NCBI GenBank assembly: GCA_003724325.1
Contig: RHFD01000023.1
Location: 1 to 37,488, forward strand
Length of the DNA stretch: 37,488 nt
DNA from: Nitrosopumilus sp. D6
GTDB taxonomy: Archaea > Thermoproteota > Nitrososphaeria > Nitrososphaerales > Nitrosopumilaceae
Direction of reading: 5' to 3'
Positions 24,868-36,930 of this stretch are shown piece by piece (the first letter of the stretch is position 1; every line of letters starts with the position of its first letter). Below the pieces are notes generated by a model. That model had not been told where the DNA came from, made no database searches, and saw only the letters and a program-made list of their open reading frames with translations. The translations under genes and the position numbers were made by a program.

Positions 24868-25032
24868 GTGGGCCTCTTTAAGCGTAGCAAAGACTCTACA
24901 GGTACAAAGTGCGATACATGCGGGACTGAACTGCATGACCCAGAGCGCCTAAAAAGACACATGAAAAAGGCGCACGGCAATGTACCTGCCAAAAAACTCG
25001 ATCCCGGCGCAGGCGATGGCGGAACATGGTAG
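24868..25032 (+). CDS. 54-residue C2H2 zinc-finger microprotein
   Basis: Not in the ORF track because it is under 60 residues. Translated from GTG 24868 it gives one classical C2H2 finger: CDTC at residues 15-18, twelve residues, His31, four residues, His36 (spacing C-2-C-12-H-4-H), flanked by a basic N-terminus (MGLFKRSKD) and a Gly/Asp-rich tail. Single C2H2 proteins of this size in archaea are usually DNA- or protein-binding regulators. The TATA box 27 bases upstream supports leaderless expression. Its last seven bases overlap the membrane-protein gene at 25026, so they are coupled. Confidence 0.78.
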   Translation: MGLFKRSKDSTGTKCDTCGTELHDPERLKRHMKKAHGNVPAKKLDPGAGDGGTW

Positions 25033-25307
25033 ATTTTGACTCTGGCAAAAAGAACTTGCTGATATTTGTTGGCGCCTTTGTGGTGGTGGGAATAATAATG
25101 TCAACTGTGGTCTTTCCATTCTGGAACCTCATACGCGAGGACGTCTACGAGGAGACAGTAATACTGTCCAATGATGCAGGAACATGCTATGTGGAGACAT
25201 TTGATGAGATTCCAAAGACCATACGCGACTGCACCAACCTGCCAGGGGATACTGTAACGATAAAGTTTGGCCGCGGCCTGGCGTGGGCGACAGTAACAAA
25301 TCCGTAA
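25026..25307 (+). CDS. Small single-pass membrane protein
   Basis: A 93-residue protein with one hydrophobic helix (LLIFVGAFVVVGIIMSTVVFPFW, residues ~11-33) and a 60-residue soluble part with two cysteines, probably outside the membrane (GTCYVETF, RDCTNLPGD). ATG 25026 lies within the end of the zinc-finger gene, a coupling overlap of seven bases. I do not recognise the family. Confidence 0.75.
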   Translation: MVDFDSGKKNLLIFVGAFVVVGIIMSTVVFPFWNLIREDVYEETVILSNDAGTCYVETFDEIPKTIRDCTNLPGDTVTIKFGRGLAWATVTNP

Positions 25308-25344
25308 TGAAATGATTTTAATATTTCACCATACATACAATACC

Positions 25345-25764
25345 GTGGACTGTGTGTTCTGTAAGATTGTATCAGGTGAAATCCCGGCAAGAATCCTCAA
25401 AGAGACTATACACTCTGTCTCGTTTCTAGATGCGTTCCCGCTTGCAAGGGGTCATGTGCTTGTAATTCCAAAAAGCCATCATGTGAGAATTCAAGAACTA
25501 GATACAAAAGAGAATGCAGATTTATTTGGGCTGGTCCGCACAATGATCTCAGGCGTGGACTCTATTAGTGGCTCTACGCTTCTAGCAGTGCATAATGGTT
25601 CTGGAGCAGGTCAAGAAGTGCCGCATGTTCATGTCCACCTTGTTCCAAGAAGCAAAGATGATCATGCGGGCCCGATACACTCCATGTTTGATGGTGCAGT
25701 GAATCTGTCAGAATCAGAGATTGATAATGTGTGCAAGCTAGTAGGGGAACAGTCTCTCCCTTGA
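25345..25764 (+). CDS. HIT-family nucleotide hydrolase/transferase
   Basis: The histidine-triad motif HVHVHLVP is near the C-terminus, and the N-terminal CVFCKIVSGEIPA with two cysteines is typical of the Hint/HIT branch. Such enzymes hydrolyse nucleotide phosphoramidates or dinucleoside polyphosphates. The ORF track starts at ATG 25312; a TATTTTAATATT-like element at about 25315-25324 lies 25 bases before the GTG at 25345, which also begins the conserved part, so I start there (139 residues). The last 27 bases overlap the end of the convergent DnaJ-ferredoxin gene. Confidence 0.9.
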   Translation: MDCVFCKIVSGEIPARILKETIHSVSFLDAFPLARGHVLVIPKSHHVRIQELDTKENADLFGLVRTMISGVDSISGSTLLAVHNGSGAGQEVPHVHVHLVPRSKDDHAGPIHSMFDGAVNLSESEIDNVCKLVGEQSLP

Positions 25765-26373
25765 GGTGAGATCATCTACACTGATGGCCTTTGTAGGGCA
25801 CGTCCTTGCGGCATTGATTATCTTGTTTACACCTGCCCCTTTTTGATTAATCACAGATGACTTTGGATTCGACTTGCTCTCCTTGTCAATGCTAAACACG
25901 CCTGGGGCCATGATCTCGCAGCTGCAGCATCCAATGCACAGACTCTCATCCACATTTACAAACAGATTCGGCTGCTTTGGAGGCTCTTTTGCCTTTTCAT
26001 ACTCGCCGTTTCTCCCGTCTGGTCTCACACGTGCATTATAGTCCTCCCAGAACTTTTTCTCATACTCTTTCCAGAATTCCGGATTGTTTTGCTCTAGGTC
26101 GTGGGTATATTTTGACCAGTCCTGCTCTGGAATATCTTTTGGGGCTCCCCACTGGGGCTTGCGCGTATCTGGCTCTTTGCGTGCGGGATTTTTTGCGCGT
26201 CTGTTCTTGAGGTGGTTGTAGGCCTCTGTTATTTTTTTGAATTCGTTGTCTTTTTGATCTCTTTTCCTGTCCGGATGCAGCTCTAGGGCAAGCCGCCGGT
26301 ATGCCGTCTTTATCTCTTCTTGTGACGAGCCATCTGCAATGTTTAGCGCCTTGAGGGCCTGTGAGGTGTTCAC
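25738..26373 (-). CDS. DnaJ-ferredoxin fusion protein (DnaJ-Fer)
   Basis: A J domain occupies residues 1-~62 with the HPD motif at 33-35, which stimulates DnaK ATPase. A charged linker with aromatic residues (PQWGAPKDIPEQDWSKY) follows, then a bacterial-type 4Fe-4S ferredoxin domain with CIGCCSC (Cys146, 149, 152) and the fourth ligand in CPTKA (Cys192). This architecture is known from chloroplast CDJ proteins and from Thaumarchaeota, where transfer from a chloroplast lineage has been proposed. It probably links an iron-sulfur or redox signal to DnaK. GTG 26373 lies about 27 bases after a minus-strand CTTTTTAAC. Confidence 0.93.
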   Translation of the reverse strand: MNTSQALKALNIADGSSQEEIKTAYRRLALELHPDRKRDQKDNEFKKITEAYNHLKNRRAKNPARKEPDTRKPQWGAPKDIPEQDWSKYTHDLEQNNPEFWKEYEKKFWEDYNARVRPDGRNGEYEKAKEPPKQPNLFVNVDESLCIGCCSCEIMAPGVFSIDKESKSNPKSSVINQKGAGVNKIINAARTCPTKAISVDDLTSRERLFPY

Positions 26374-26437
26374 AATATATGATATGTCCTAGCATGTTAA
26401 AAAGAATTTGTATAAATCCGGCCGTCTCTTGTGCCTA

Positions 26438-26848
26438 CTATATAATGCCTGTAGTCGTACTCTTAAAGTCTGACTCGTACCACGTGGTTTTATACTGTTT
26501 GCTGCGTCCCAGTATGTTTATCGCAATATGTGAAAATGTCTCCGGACCAGTCGATCCGTGCGTGTGGAGCATGCCTGCCGGAATGTATACGACATCCCCG
26601 TCATTTATCGTAATTCTCTGCGTTTTTTTTATCGCAAAGTTGGCCCTTGCACGTGTTCCAATTAGTATCTGATCGCCGTCGTGTTTGTGCAGCTTTGTGC
26701 GCGACCTGCGCTCAAAGTGGACGTGATACATGTCCTGTCTTTTTGATTTGATTTTTTTTGAGAGCACCTTCATCCAAGTTTTACCCGTAAACCAGTCCGG
26801 ATTTACGCTGCGTTGCTGGCTCTTGCCGTAAATACTCGTCTTTTCCAT
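26438..26848 (-). CDS. Cupin-domain protein
   Basis: The 136-residue protein has the cupin motifs LHKHDGDQILIGTRARANF (motif 1) and GDVVYIPAGMLHTHG (motif 2) with several metal-ligand histidines. It is a one-domain cupin, and the substrate cannot be told. Its ATG shares one base with the stop of the SHOCT-like gene upstream (TAATG), so the two are co-expressed. Confidence 0.88.
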   Translation of the reverse strand: MEKTSIYGKSQQRSVNPDWFTGKTWMKVLSKKIKSKRQDMYHVHFERRSRTKLHKHDGDQILIGTRARANFAIKKTQRITINDGDVVYIPAGMLHTHGSTGPETFSHIAINILGRSKQYKTTWYESDFKSTTTGII

Positions 26849-27204
26849 TATATGCGCTCCAGTATCTTTTTCTTTTTTGCCTGGAACTCTTTTTCCGTGA
26901 TTATCTTGCTTTTTCTGAGCTTGCCGAGTCTCTCTAGTATCTCTAAATCCTCTTGCGTGTTTGATGTAATCTTTTTTGCAGCAGACATGCCTTTTGAGAT
27001 ATTGCTCATGCCGCGGCTCTTTAGCGAGTCGCGCTCTTTTTTTGCCCTGGCATGGATGCCGCGGCTGGTACTTGCCGCCTGCTTTGCAGTAATTGCCCCC
27101 AGAGCGACTGCCTCATCTAGGACGCGGTCTGCCTTTTTTATCCCGTCTTGCAGAGCCACATCTGCCTTTTTGAGGAGCTTTTCAATGTGTCCCTGTGTTG
27201 CCAT
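26848..27204 (-). CDS. Small protein with C-terminal SHOCT-like domain
   Basis: The last ~32 residues (LEILERLGKLRKSKIITEKEFQAKKKKILERI) fit the SHOCT short C-terminal domain; the first 85 are Ala/Lys-rich helix. SHOCT domains are usually fused to other domains and thought to aid oligomerisation. ATG 27204 lies about 26 bases after a minus-strand AAATAATAG. It leads the pair with the cupin gene. Confidence 0.8.
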   Translation of the reverse strand: MATQGHIEKLLKKADVALQDGIKKADRVLDEAVALGAITAKQAASTSRGIHARAKKERDSLKSRGMSNISKGMSAAKKITSNTQEDLEILERLGKLRKSKIITEKEFQAKKKKILERI

Positions 27205-27250
27205 GGTTTTGGTATAATGTTAATTCTATTATTTCTTTGCACGAATGTAC

Positions 27251-27356
27251 GGTAAGAGGTCAGGTATCTAGTGCAGTTTGACATCATCTCAGGCACTAGA
27301 TTGAACCACCGCCTAACTTCAAACATCATCTTCGTGCCAGACCTGACCGCCTACCT
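27251..27356. ncRNA. Possible structured RNA: nested inverted repeats
   Basis: GGTCAGGT (27258-27265) pairs with ACCTGACC (27341-27348), enclosing TCTAGTGC (27267-27274) with GCACTAGA (27293-27300) and TTGAA with TTCAA (27301-27305, 27318-27322), a three-way-junction layout. GGTA (27251) and TACC (27352) extend the outer stem. GGCAC (27292) could instead pair with GTGCC (27334). Read on the minus strand it contains two ATGATG and two CTGA words, like box C/D RNA, but the spacing is irregular. Strand and identity are unproven; no ORF is convincing here. Confidence 0.35.
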
Positions 27357-27481
27357 CAAGCGCCATGTTTGTATATCCCTCTGTCATCTTCTCCTGCTCC
27401 CTACTGTGCCTTCCTTTTGGTCACGCAGTGGTGTCCTATTTGTCCATGGTGTTTATACGATCACTTTCCTACCCAAATATA

Positions 27482-28474
27482 ATGCAGAATCCAGTGTATC
27501 GCAAGATGACTAGTATACTACTAGTAGGTATAACGATCGCAGGCGGACTCACCATTGTATTTCCAGGCATCACACCAGATGCCCACGCAGTCCCAAAGAG
27601 TCAGGCACACCTGAACATCTCAAATGACAGGTTTACAGATACTATGAGTCTAGGTAAGACAGGCTCCACTGACGGAACACTACCTGCCTCTGATGATGAT
27701 GAGATTAGTGTCTCTTACGAGTTTTCAAAAGATGAAACAGTAGTGACAAAGTCACTAATAAGATGGAACATTGCAGAGGTAGAATGGCTTCAGGCATCAT
27801 ATCCTGCAAGCGGAACTGGCATTGTAAGGGTAATTGATCCAGACATGAACCTAAACCCAGAGGCAGTTGATAATTTCGAGATAAAGATACGTGCAGACTC
27901 TAGCGGTGGAATCTCACTTACGGTAACTGAAACCCAAAAGGCCAGCGGCATATTTGAGGGTACGGTATTTTTCACCACTACTGACAAGGGCAGCGGCAGC
28001 AGGCTCCGCGTAGAAGAAGGCGATACGATTACTGCCCGATACGATGACAATACGCTGCCAGACCCGTACAATCCGCGCGACCAAATAACAGTATCTGCTA
28101 CTGCACTGATTGGAACCATTGTCCCTCCACTTGAGCGTGTACTTGTAAGTAATCTCAGACTGGTAGACATCTCTGAAAACTCGTTAGATGTTGTCACAAT
28201 GGATCAGCAGTTCCATGTGGTTGCAGATTTGACAAACGAACAGGACAAGGACCAGCCGTTTGCATATATAGTGAAGATTCAAAACGAAGACCAAGTGACT
28301 GTCTTTTTGGCATGGTTCAAGGGCGACTTGGTACCATCTCAGTTCTTCAGCCCGGCAGTGGCATGGATGCCTTTGGAGTCCGGGGCATACAAGATTACAG
28401 TCTTTGTCTGGGAGTCTGTAAGCAATCTGACGGCGCTCTCACCACCTGTAGAGACGACTACAACTGTCCGCTAG
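27482..28474 (+). CDS. Secreted surface (S-layer-like) protein
   Basis: A signal peptide (ILLVGITIAGGLTIVFPGI, ending near DAHA) is followed by beta-rich domains with the segment VRVIDPDMNLNPEAVDNFEIK, then TETQKASGIFEGTVFFTTTD and GDTITARYDDNTLPDPY. Such segments recur, from memory, in thaumarchaeal S-layer and large cell-surface proteins. A C-terminal beta domain ends without a membrane anchor. I start at ATG 27482, 27 bases after GTTTATACG; the ORF track uses ATG 27365, whose extra 39 residues do not look like part of the protein. It is about 330 residues long. Confidence 0.83.
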   Translation: MQNPVYRKMTSILLVGITIAGGLTIVFPGITPDAHAVPKSQAHLNISNDRFTDTMSLGKTGSTDGTLPASDDDEISVSYEFSKDETVVTKSLIRWNIAEVEWLQASYPASGTGIVRVIDPDMNLNPEAVDNFEIKIRADSSGGISLTVTETQKASGIFEGTVFFTTTDKGSGSRLRVEEGDTITARYDDNTLPDPYNPRDQITVSATALIGTIVPPLERVLVSNLRLVDISENSLDVVTMDQQFHVVADLTNEQDKDQPFAYIVKIQNEDQVTVFLAWFKGDLVPSQFFSPAVAWMPLESGAYKITVFVWESVSNLTALSPPVETTTTVR

Positions 28475-28628
28475 TATTTTTCCCGATCCCCGTATGATGT
28501 ATTTTAGATGTTGCATCATGCCCATATTGTCGATATGATTCTACAATCCGGTCATGCTGGCTCTTTGTTAAAGATGTGATGAAACGGCACGAATTGATTT
28601 AATAGGTAGGCGTCATACATGTGTACGG

Positions 28629-29333
28629 TTGGCTGGAAACAGACATGATGTCAGGATTGTAGTGCTTCGAAAAGCGATGGATGAGGATGCGGCAATGGCT
28701 GCAATTGAGCGCAAAAAGACAAAGCCGTTTGGCTCTCTCTTTGGCCCCGGACGCAAGGACATACAGGTGCATTCCCTCAAGATGTACTATGAGTGTCTGC
28801 TGCGCGCATCTGGAAGATACACTGCACACTATTACAGGCCCTCAAAGTATACCATATCAGTCGACTCTAATGTGCGCGAGGTGGTAATTGGTGAGGGAGT
28901 ATTTCCGATAAGGAAAAAGTCGCGCCTTGAGAGGGTGTTTGTGGGAAAAAAGGGCAAAAACAAGGTGGATTTAAAGATTGAAGACCACGTGTTTGTAGAA
29001 CACAAGACAGACATTACATTTGATCATTACGGCAAGGAATCAAAGTTCCCGTACAAGCTCAACTCTTCTACCATGGAGAACTATCCAAAACGACTGCTGG
29101 AGAAGACTGATTCAAAGATAAAAAAATCCTCAATGACCCACGAGGGGCTAGTCAAAAAACTAGAGTCCAGGCTAAAAAAAGACCTGGAAGACGAGGTGCG
29201 CGAATTAGAAGAAGAGTTTACTCTGTGTGAGATTGCAGAGGTGTATGTGCCAGTGTACGAGGCGCGATTAATTGGCCCAAAGAAAAAGATAGGCATACTG
29301 CGTCTTGATGCCGCCCGAAAACAGTTAATCTAA
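28629..29333 (+). CDS. Conserved-looking basic hypothetical protein
   Basis: I do not recognise this 234-residue soluble protein. The N-terminal half has alternating beta segments, the C-terminal half a long charged helix (LVKKLESRLKKDLEDEVRELEEEF), and it ends with a beta segment (YVPVYEARLIGPKKKIGILRLD). It is rich in Lys. The TTG start lies about 30 bases after GATTTAATAG, fitting a leaderless message; ATG 28677 is the next choice. It overlaps the convergent TPR gene by four bases. Confidence 0.7.
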   Translation: MAGNRHDVRIVVLRKAMDEDAAMAAIERKKTKPFGSLFGPGRKDIQVHSLKMYYECLLRASGRYTAHYYRPSKYTISVDSNVREVVIGEGVFPIRKKSRLERVFVGKKGKNKVDLKIEDHVFVEHKTDITFDHYGKESKFPYKLNSSTMENYPKRLLEKTDSKIKKSSMTHEGLVKKLESRLKKDLEDEVRELEEEFTLCEIAEVYVPVYEARLIGPKKKIGILRLDAARKQLI

Positions 29334-30151
29334 ATTTTTGCAATGGCCCGGAATTTAGAGTCATTGTGTAGTAGTGTGAATGCCTTTTCTTCTCTTGCCC
29401 ACTGCCTGACCATCTTTGGGTTCTTGCCAAATGCCCTCTTTAGAAATCCCATGGCCTCTGGATATCTTTCTAGTGCCGCCATGCTCCTAGACACGGCATA
29501 AAGCATGTTTACATTGTCCCTGTATGCTGGATTTACTGCATCAAAGATATTTAGCGCCTCTTTGTGGCGTCCAAGCTCGCCCATCTGTATTCCCTTTTGA
29601 AATAATGCGTCATGGTGCTGCGGATGTTTCTTGTACACCTTTGTAAAACAGGCCAGCGCATCGTCGTGTTTTTTTAGCTTGCCAAGCACTATACCCTTGT
29701 AGAACAGGGCGTTTGGTTTTTTGGGATCCATTGTTATAGCTTTTTCAAGCATCTGTAGCGCCCCCTCTTGATCCCGGAGCTTGTCTAGTAATACGCCATT
29801 GTTAAAGTAGGAAGCCGCATATTTTGGGTCAGCCTCTATTGCCCTGGTGTAGCAGTCTGCGGCATCCTGTATGTTTCCAAGCTCTGCGAGCGCTATTCCC
29901 TTGTTGTTGAGTGCCGGCGCGTCATCTGGCTTTATCTGCAATATCCTATCAAAGCACGTTATGGCATCTGTGTATTTTTTTATCTGGTTGAGCGCAAGGC
30001 CGCAGCCTTGCAGGGCCTCTGTATTTTCTGGCTCCTGCCTGAGCACCTCGGCAAACCGGGATGCTGCCTTTTTTGGCTGGTTCTGCCTCACCATGGTTAT
30101 TGCCTCGTGCATCAACTGATCCGGATTCTTTTTTGAGCCAAACAGCCCCAT
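29330..30151 (-). CDS. TPR-repeat protein
   Basis: Nearly the whole 273-residue protein is made of tetratricopeptide repeats (for example AITCFDRILQIKPDDAPALNNKGIALAELG and AADCYTRAIEADPKYA), about six in all. There is no signal peptide. It is a cytoplasmic scaffold of unknown partner and is distinct from the TPR proteins at 7252 and 17797. ATG 30151 has only a weak TATA candidate upstream. Confidence 0.88.
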   Translation of the reverse strand: MGLFGSKKNPDQLMHEAITMVRQNQPKKAASRFAEVLRQEPENTEALQGCGLALNQIKKYTDAITCFDRILQIKPDDAPALNNKGIALAELGNIQDAADCYTRAIEADPKYAASYFNNGVLLDKLRDQEGALQMLEKAITMDPKKPNALFYKGIVLGKLKKHDDALACFTKVYKKHPQHHDALFQKGIQMGELGRHKEALNIFDAVNPAYRDNVNMLYAVSRSMAALERYPEAMGFLKRAFGKNPKMVRQWAREEKAFTLLHNDSKFRAIAKI

Positions 30152-30235
30152 GGTGTGTCATGGTGTGGGGAGGCTAATGAAAGTTTGGCTGGAATGCACT
30201 AGGATACGCTTAATTTGAATTCACATAAATGGTAA

Positions 30236-30583
30236 ATGTTGGCAGATTTAGAAATCAGATATACCTCTGATAAGATTCACGCGCACAAGTGGCCTATGGA
30301 CTCGCCTGTCTGGGATGATGCCACTCGAAGGAGAATTGACGGGATTAACGGGACGGAGCCCAGGCAGGTTGTAGTCAGGGGCACCTCTGTACTGGTACAA
30401 GATGTAGAGTTTTGCTCTATAGGTAAAGTGGGCGTATCTGTGCCTTTTTTCAAGCGCGAGTGCACCATGATATTTGAGGCAAAATTTAACAGGTTTTTTG
30501 CGCACGTCCATATCACTACAAGGTCTGACTATATACGGATATTTGACAGGCTGGTGTCGTGGCGGGACTCAAACTCCCTCTGA
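30236..30583 (+). CDS. Small hypothetical protein convergent with the aminomutase gene
   Basis: A 115-residue soluble protein with mixed beta structure ([32 protein letters not shown]). I do not recognise it. ATG 30236 lies about 24 bases after CGCTTAATTTG. Its 3' end overlaps the convergent aminomutase gene by 15 bases. Confidence 0.68.
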   Translation: MLADLEIRYTSDKIHAHKWPMDSPVWDDATRRRIDGINGTEPRQVVVRGTSVLVQDVEFCSIGKVGVSVPFFKRECTMIFEAKFNRFFAHVHITTRSDYIRIFDRLVSWRDSNSL

Positions 30584-31879
30584 TGCACGTATCATCTTTT
30601 TAATGTCTGACTCTGTATGTGCGGCAGATATCGCCCCGAGCTTTCCAGGCAAGAGAAATATCCCGTCGTGCGCAATCATCTTAAAATGGTACTTGTGCAG
30701 CATTTCTGTATCGCACTGCGCGGCCTGGCGCGAGTCAGTTATCTCTACTGTATCATCTTTGATAAAGTGTGTCATAAACAGCGAGCCCTTGCCGGTAACT
30801 ATCACCCTGCCATCAAAGACGCGCCCCAGCTCCCTTCTGGTATAGTCGCCTAGCCTGTTGATTCTTGCGTATGTGGATTTTTCTGACTTTAAATGGTATA
30901 GTGTTGCATACCCTGCAGTCATTGACGCGGGGTTTGCAGAAAACGTCCCGCCCCCAATGTACGAGCGCTCTGTCTTTTTTCTCGAACTAGTGTCTGCGTG
31001 GTTCATTATCTCGTCTTTACCACATATCACTCCGATGGAGAGTCCGCCTCCCACTATTTTACCAAGTGTTACAATGTCGGGATCAAGTCCCATTGTGGGG
31101 TATATGCATCCGTATCTGAATCTAAACCCGGTTACAATCTCATCTAGCATGAACAATGAATTGTTCTTGTGCACAAACTCTTCAATTCCTCTTAGATATT
31201 GTGGTGTGGCAGGAATGCATCCTCCCCCTCCGAGCACGGGCTCTATTATTACTCCTGCCAGATCCCTTGCATGTCTGCCCAGTATTTTGAGTGATTCCTC
31301 CAAGTTGTTGTAGGGTATGGATATTATCTTCTCCTGACCTACCATGCCAGTTCCCTCTGAGACATTAAATGGCCAGTTGACTGTCTTTAACAGATCTGAT
31401 GTATAGCCGTGCCATCCGCCATCTACCTTTGCAATTACCTTTCTACCAGTGTACGAGCGCGCAAGCCTGACTGCATACATTGCAGCTTCTGTCCCTGATG
31501 TGACGTAACGAATTTTTTCTGCAACCGGTACTGCGCGAGATAAAAGGTCTGAGAGTAGCATGGTCTGCTCGTTTACCACTCCGTACATCCACCCCTTTCT
31601 TATCTGATTGTTTAGCGCATCCCTCACATTTGGAGGAGCATGCCCCAGTATCAAACTCCAGTGACCCATCCAATAGTCCGTATAGTGGTTCTCATCCACG
31701 TCTGCAAGATTCTTTCCTGCAGAGGATTTTACTACAAACGGATATGGATCAAAATACCTAATGTTATGACTTACTCCCCCCACATGCATCCTAGCGGATC
31801 TGCCAAACATTCTGGCAGACTTTGGAGTCTTTTTCTTGTATTCCCGGGTATAATCCCTCAAAACCGATCTATTTGTCAT
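30569..31879 (-). CDS. hemL: Glutamate-1-semialdehyde aminomutase-like class III aminotransferase
   Basis: The fold-type I PLP enzyme shows [16 protein letters not shown], the cofactor Asp in [10 protein letters not shown] and the PLP lysine in [14 protein letters not shown]. HemL turns glutamate-1-semialdehyde into 5-aminolevulinate, the precursor of heme, siroheme and cobalamin. The N-terminal signature is [15 protein letters not shown] rather than the usual GGVNSPVRAF, so a related aminotransferase is possible. A gene of this kind beside 16S has been reported in marine relatives. I start at ATG 31879; the ORF track starts at TTG 31888. A GTTAAAATTG element at about 31886-31895 would place the mRNA start further downstream, near TTG 31861, so the N-terminus is uncertain. 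Confidence 0.85.
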   Translation of the reverse strand: MTNRSVLRDYTREYKKKTPKSARMFGRSARMHVGGVSHNIRYFDPYPFVVKSSAGKNLADVDENHYTDYWMGHWSLILGHAPPNVRDALNNQIRKGWMYGVVNEQTMLLSDLLSRAVPVAEKIRYVTSGTEAAMYAVRLARSYTGRKVIAKVDGGWHGYTSDLLKTVNWPFNVSEGTGMVGQEKIISIPYNNLEESLKILGRHARDLAGVIIEPVLGGGGCIPATPQYLRGIEEFVHKNNSLFMLDEIVTGFRFRYGCIYPTMGLDPDIVTLGKIVGGGLSIGVICGKDEIMNHADTSSRKKTERSYIGGGTFSANPASMTAGYATLYHLKSEKSTYARINRLGDYTRRELGRVFDGRVIVTGKGSLFMTHFIKDDTVEITDSRQAAQCDTEMLHKYHFKMIAHDGIFLLPGKLGAISAAHTESDIKKMIRASEGV

Positions 31880-31935
31880 GTGACACAATTTTAACTAGAT
31901 GATCTTACCAAAGATCAGGCGTGATTTCACGCATG

Positions 31936-31986
31936 GTTTATATGGATTCTGCCTATTCGGGCTTTTGCATACGTAACGCAATAGGC
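31936..31986 (+). promoter_or_regulatory. rRNA operon promoter with inverted repeat around the start site
   Basis: TTTATATG at 31937-31944 is a strong TATA box; the expected start is near 31967. GCCTATT (31951-31957) and AATAGGC (31980-31986) form a perfect inverted repeat flanking that point, a possible operator. Confidence 0.55.
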
Positions 31987-32145
31987 GGCGCTTGTGATGA
32001 AAGCATGGCATTATGCCATTTTGTGATTCGCGGGCCTCCAGTTACGCATACAAGATGAGGCTCTGACCAAGAGGTCAGTTCTGAGATGTGAAGACAATGT
32101 GCATCCGCCAATTCCTAGTACAGAATTGTGCTAAAATTAAATCAG
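31987..32145 (+). other. rRNA leader with hairpins and 5' processing arm
   Basis: The leader contains ATGGCAT-T-ATGCCAT (32005-32019), CTGACC-AAGA-GGTCAG (32063-32078) and the 5' half of the 16S processing stem: GTGAAGAC at 32088-32095 and GTGCATCCGCCA at 32099-32110. With the promoter, this fills the 266 bases between the aminomutase gene and 16S. No ORF is seen. Confidence 0.65.
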
Positions 32146-33619
<1,474 letters not shown>

Positions 33620-33763
33620 GAAATACGAAGAATGGCGGATGCACAGTCTTCACACATCGATGCAATGCATCACTAACGTGATGTATGAAGGATGTAGCGG
33701 GGTCCCCCCCAGGGGGCTTTGCGATGATCGTCGCGCATAGTCGTGTAATACGTGGCTGAATTT
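33620..33763 (+). other. 16S-23S spacer with processing arms, no tRNA
   Basis: The spacer of about 145 bases holds the 3' half of the 16S stem (TGGCGGATGCAC at 33633-33644 and GTCTTCAC at 33646-33653) and the 5' half of the 23S stem (33727-33742 and GTGGCTGAA at 33752-33760). There is no tRNA-Ala gene, as usual in Thaumarchaeota. Confidence 0.75.
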
Positions 33764-36745
<2,982 letters not shown>

Positions 36746-36746
36746 G

Positions 36747-36780
36747 TTCAGCCACATACATAGAGACTATGCGCGATGAT
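36747..36780 (+). other. 3' arm of the 23S processing stem
   Basis: TTCAGCCAC (36747-36755) and GACTATGCGCGATGAT (36765-36780) are complementary to 33752-33760 and 33727-33742, with one G-T pair. Unpaired bases between the two helices on both arms give a bulge-helix-bulge-like site. Confidence 0.7.
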
Positions 36781-36802
36781 TCATCATTTTAGATGATTCA
36801 TT

Positions 36803-36930
36803 ATATTACACGACATATTTTTTTAAATGTACTCTAGCGGATGCTGTGTACTGATTCCATTTTACACGATTTTTTTTAAAATATCTAGCGGATGCTGTGT
36901 AATGGTTTTATTTTACACTTTTTAATATCT
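36803..36930 (+). repeat. Degenerate tandem repeat (~51 bp) with hairpin-plus-T-run units
   Basis: TCTAGCGGATGCTGTGTA occurs exactly at 36833-36850 and 36884-36901. Each copy is followed by A/T-rich sequence, TTTACAC and a run of T. GTGTA pairs with TACAC downstream, giving hairpins before the T-runs; a third TTACAC plus T-run starts near 36806. It lies between 23S and the convergent exonuclease gene and probably stops rRNA transcription. Confidence 0.7.

Noticed and set aside
27251-27356. 5S rRNA at the nested inverted repeats
   Set aside because: Size and three-way layout are similar, but the conserved 5S loop sequences are absent on both strands.
33620-33763. tRNA-Ala in the 16S-23S spacer and 5S after 23S
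   Set aside because: No cloverleaf or T-loop sequence is seen, and no 5S landmark follows; the pairing sequences are explained as processing stems.
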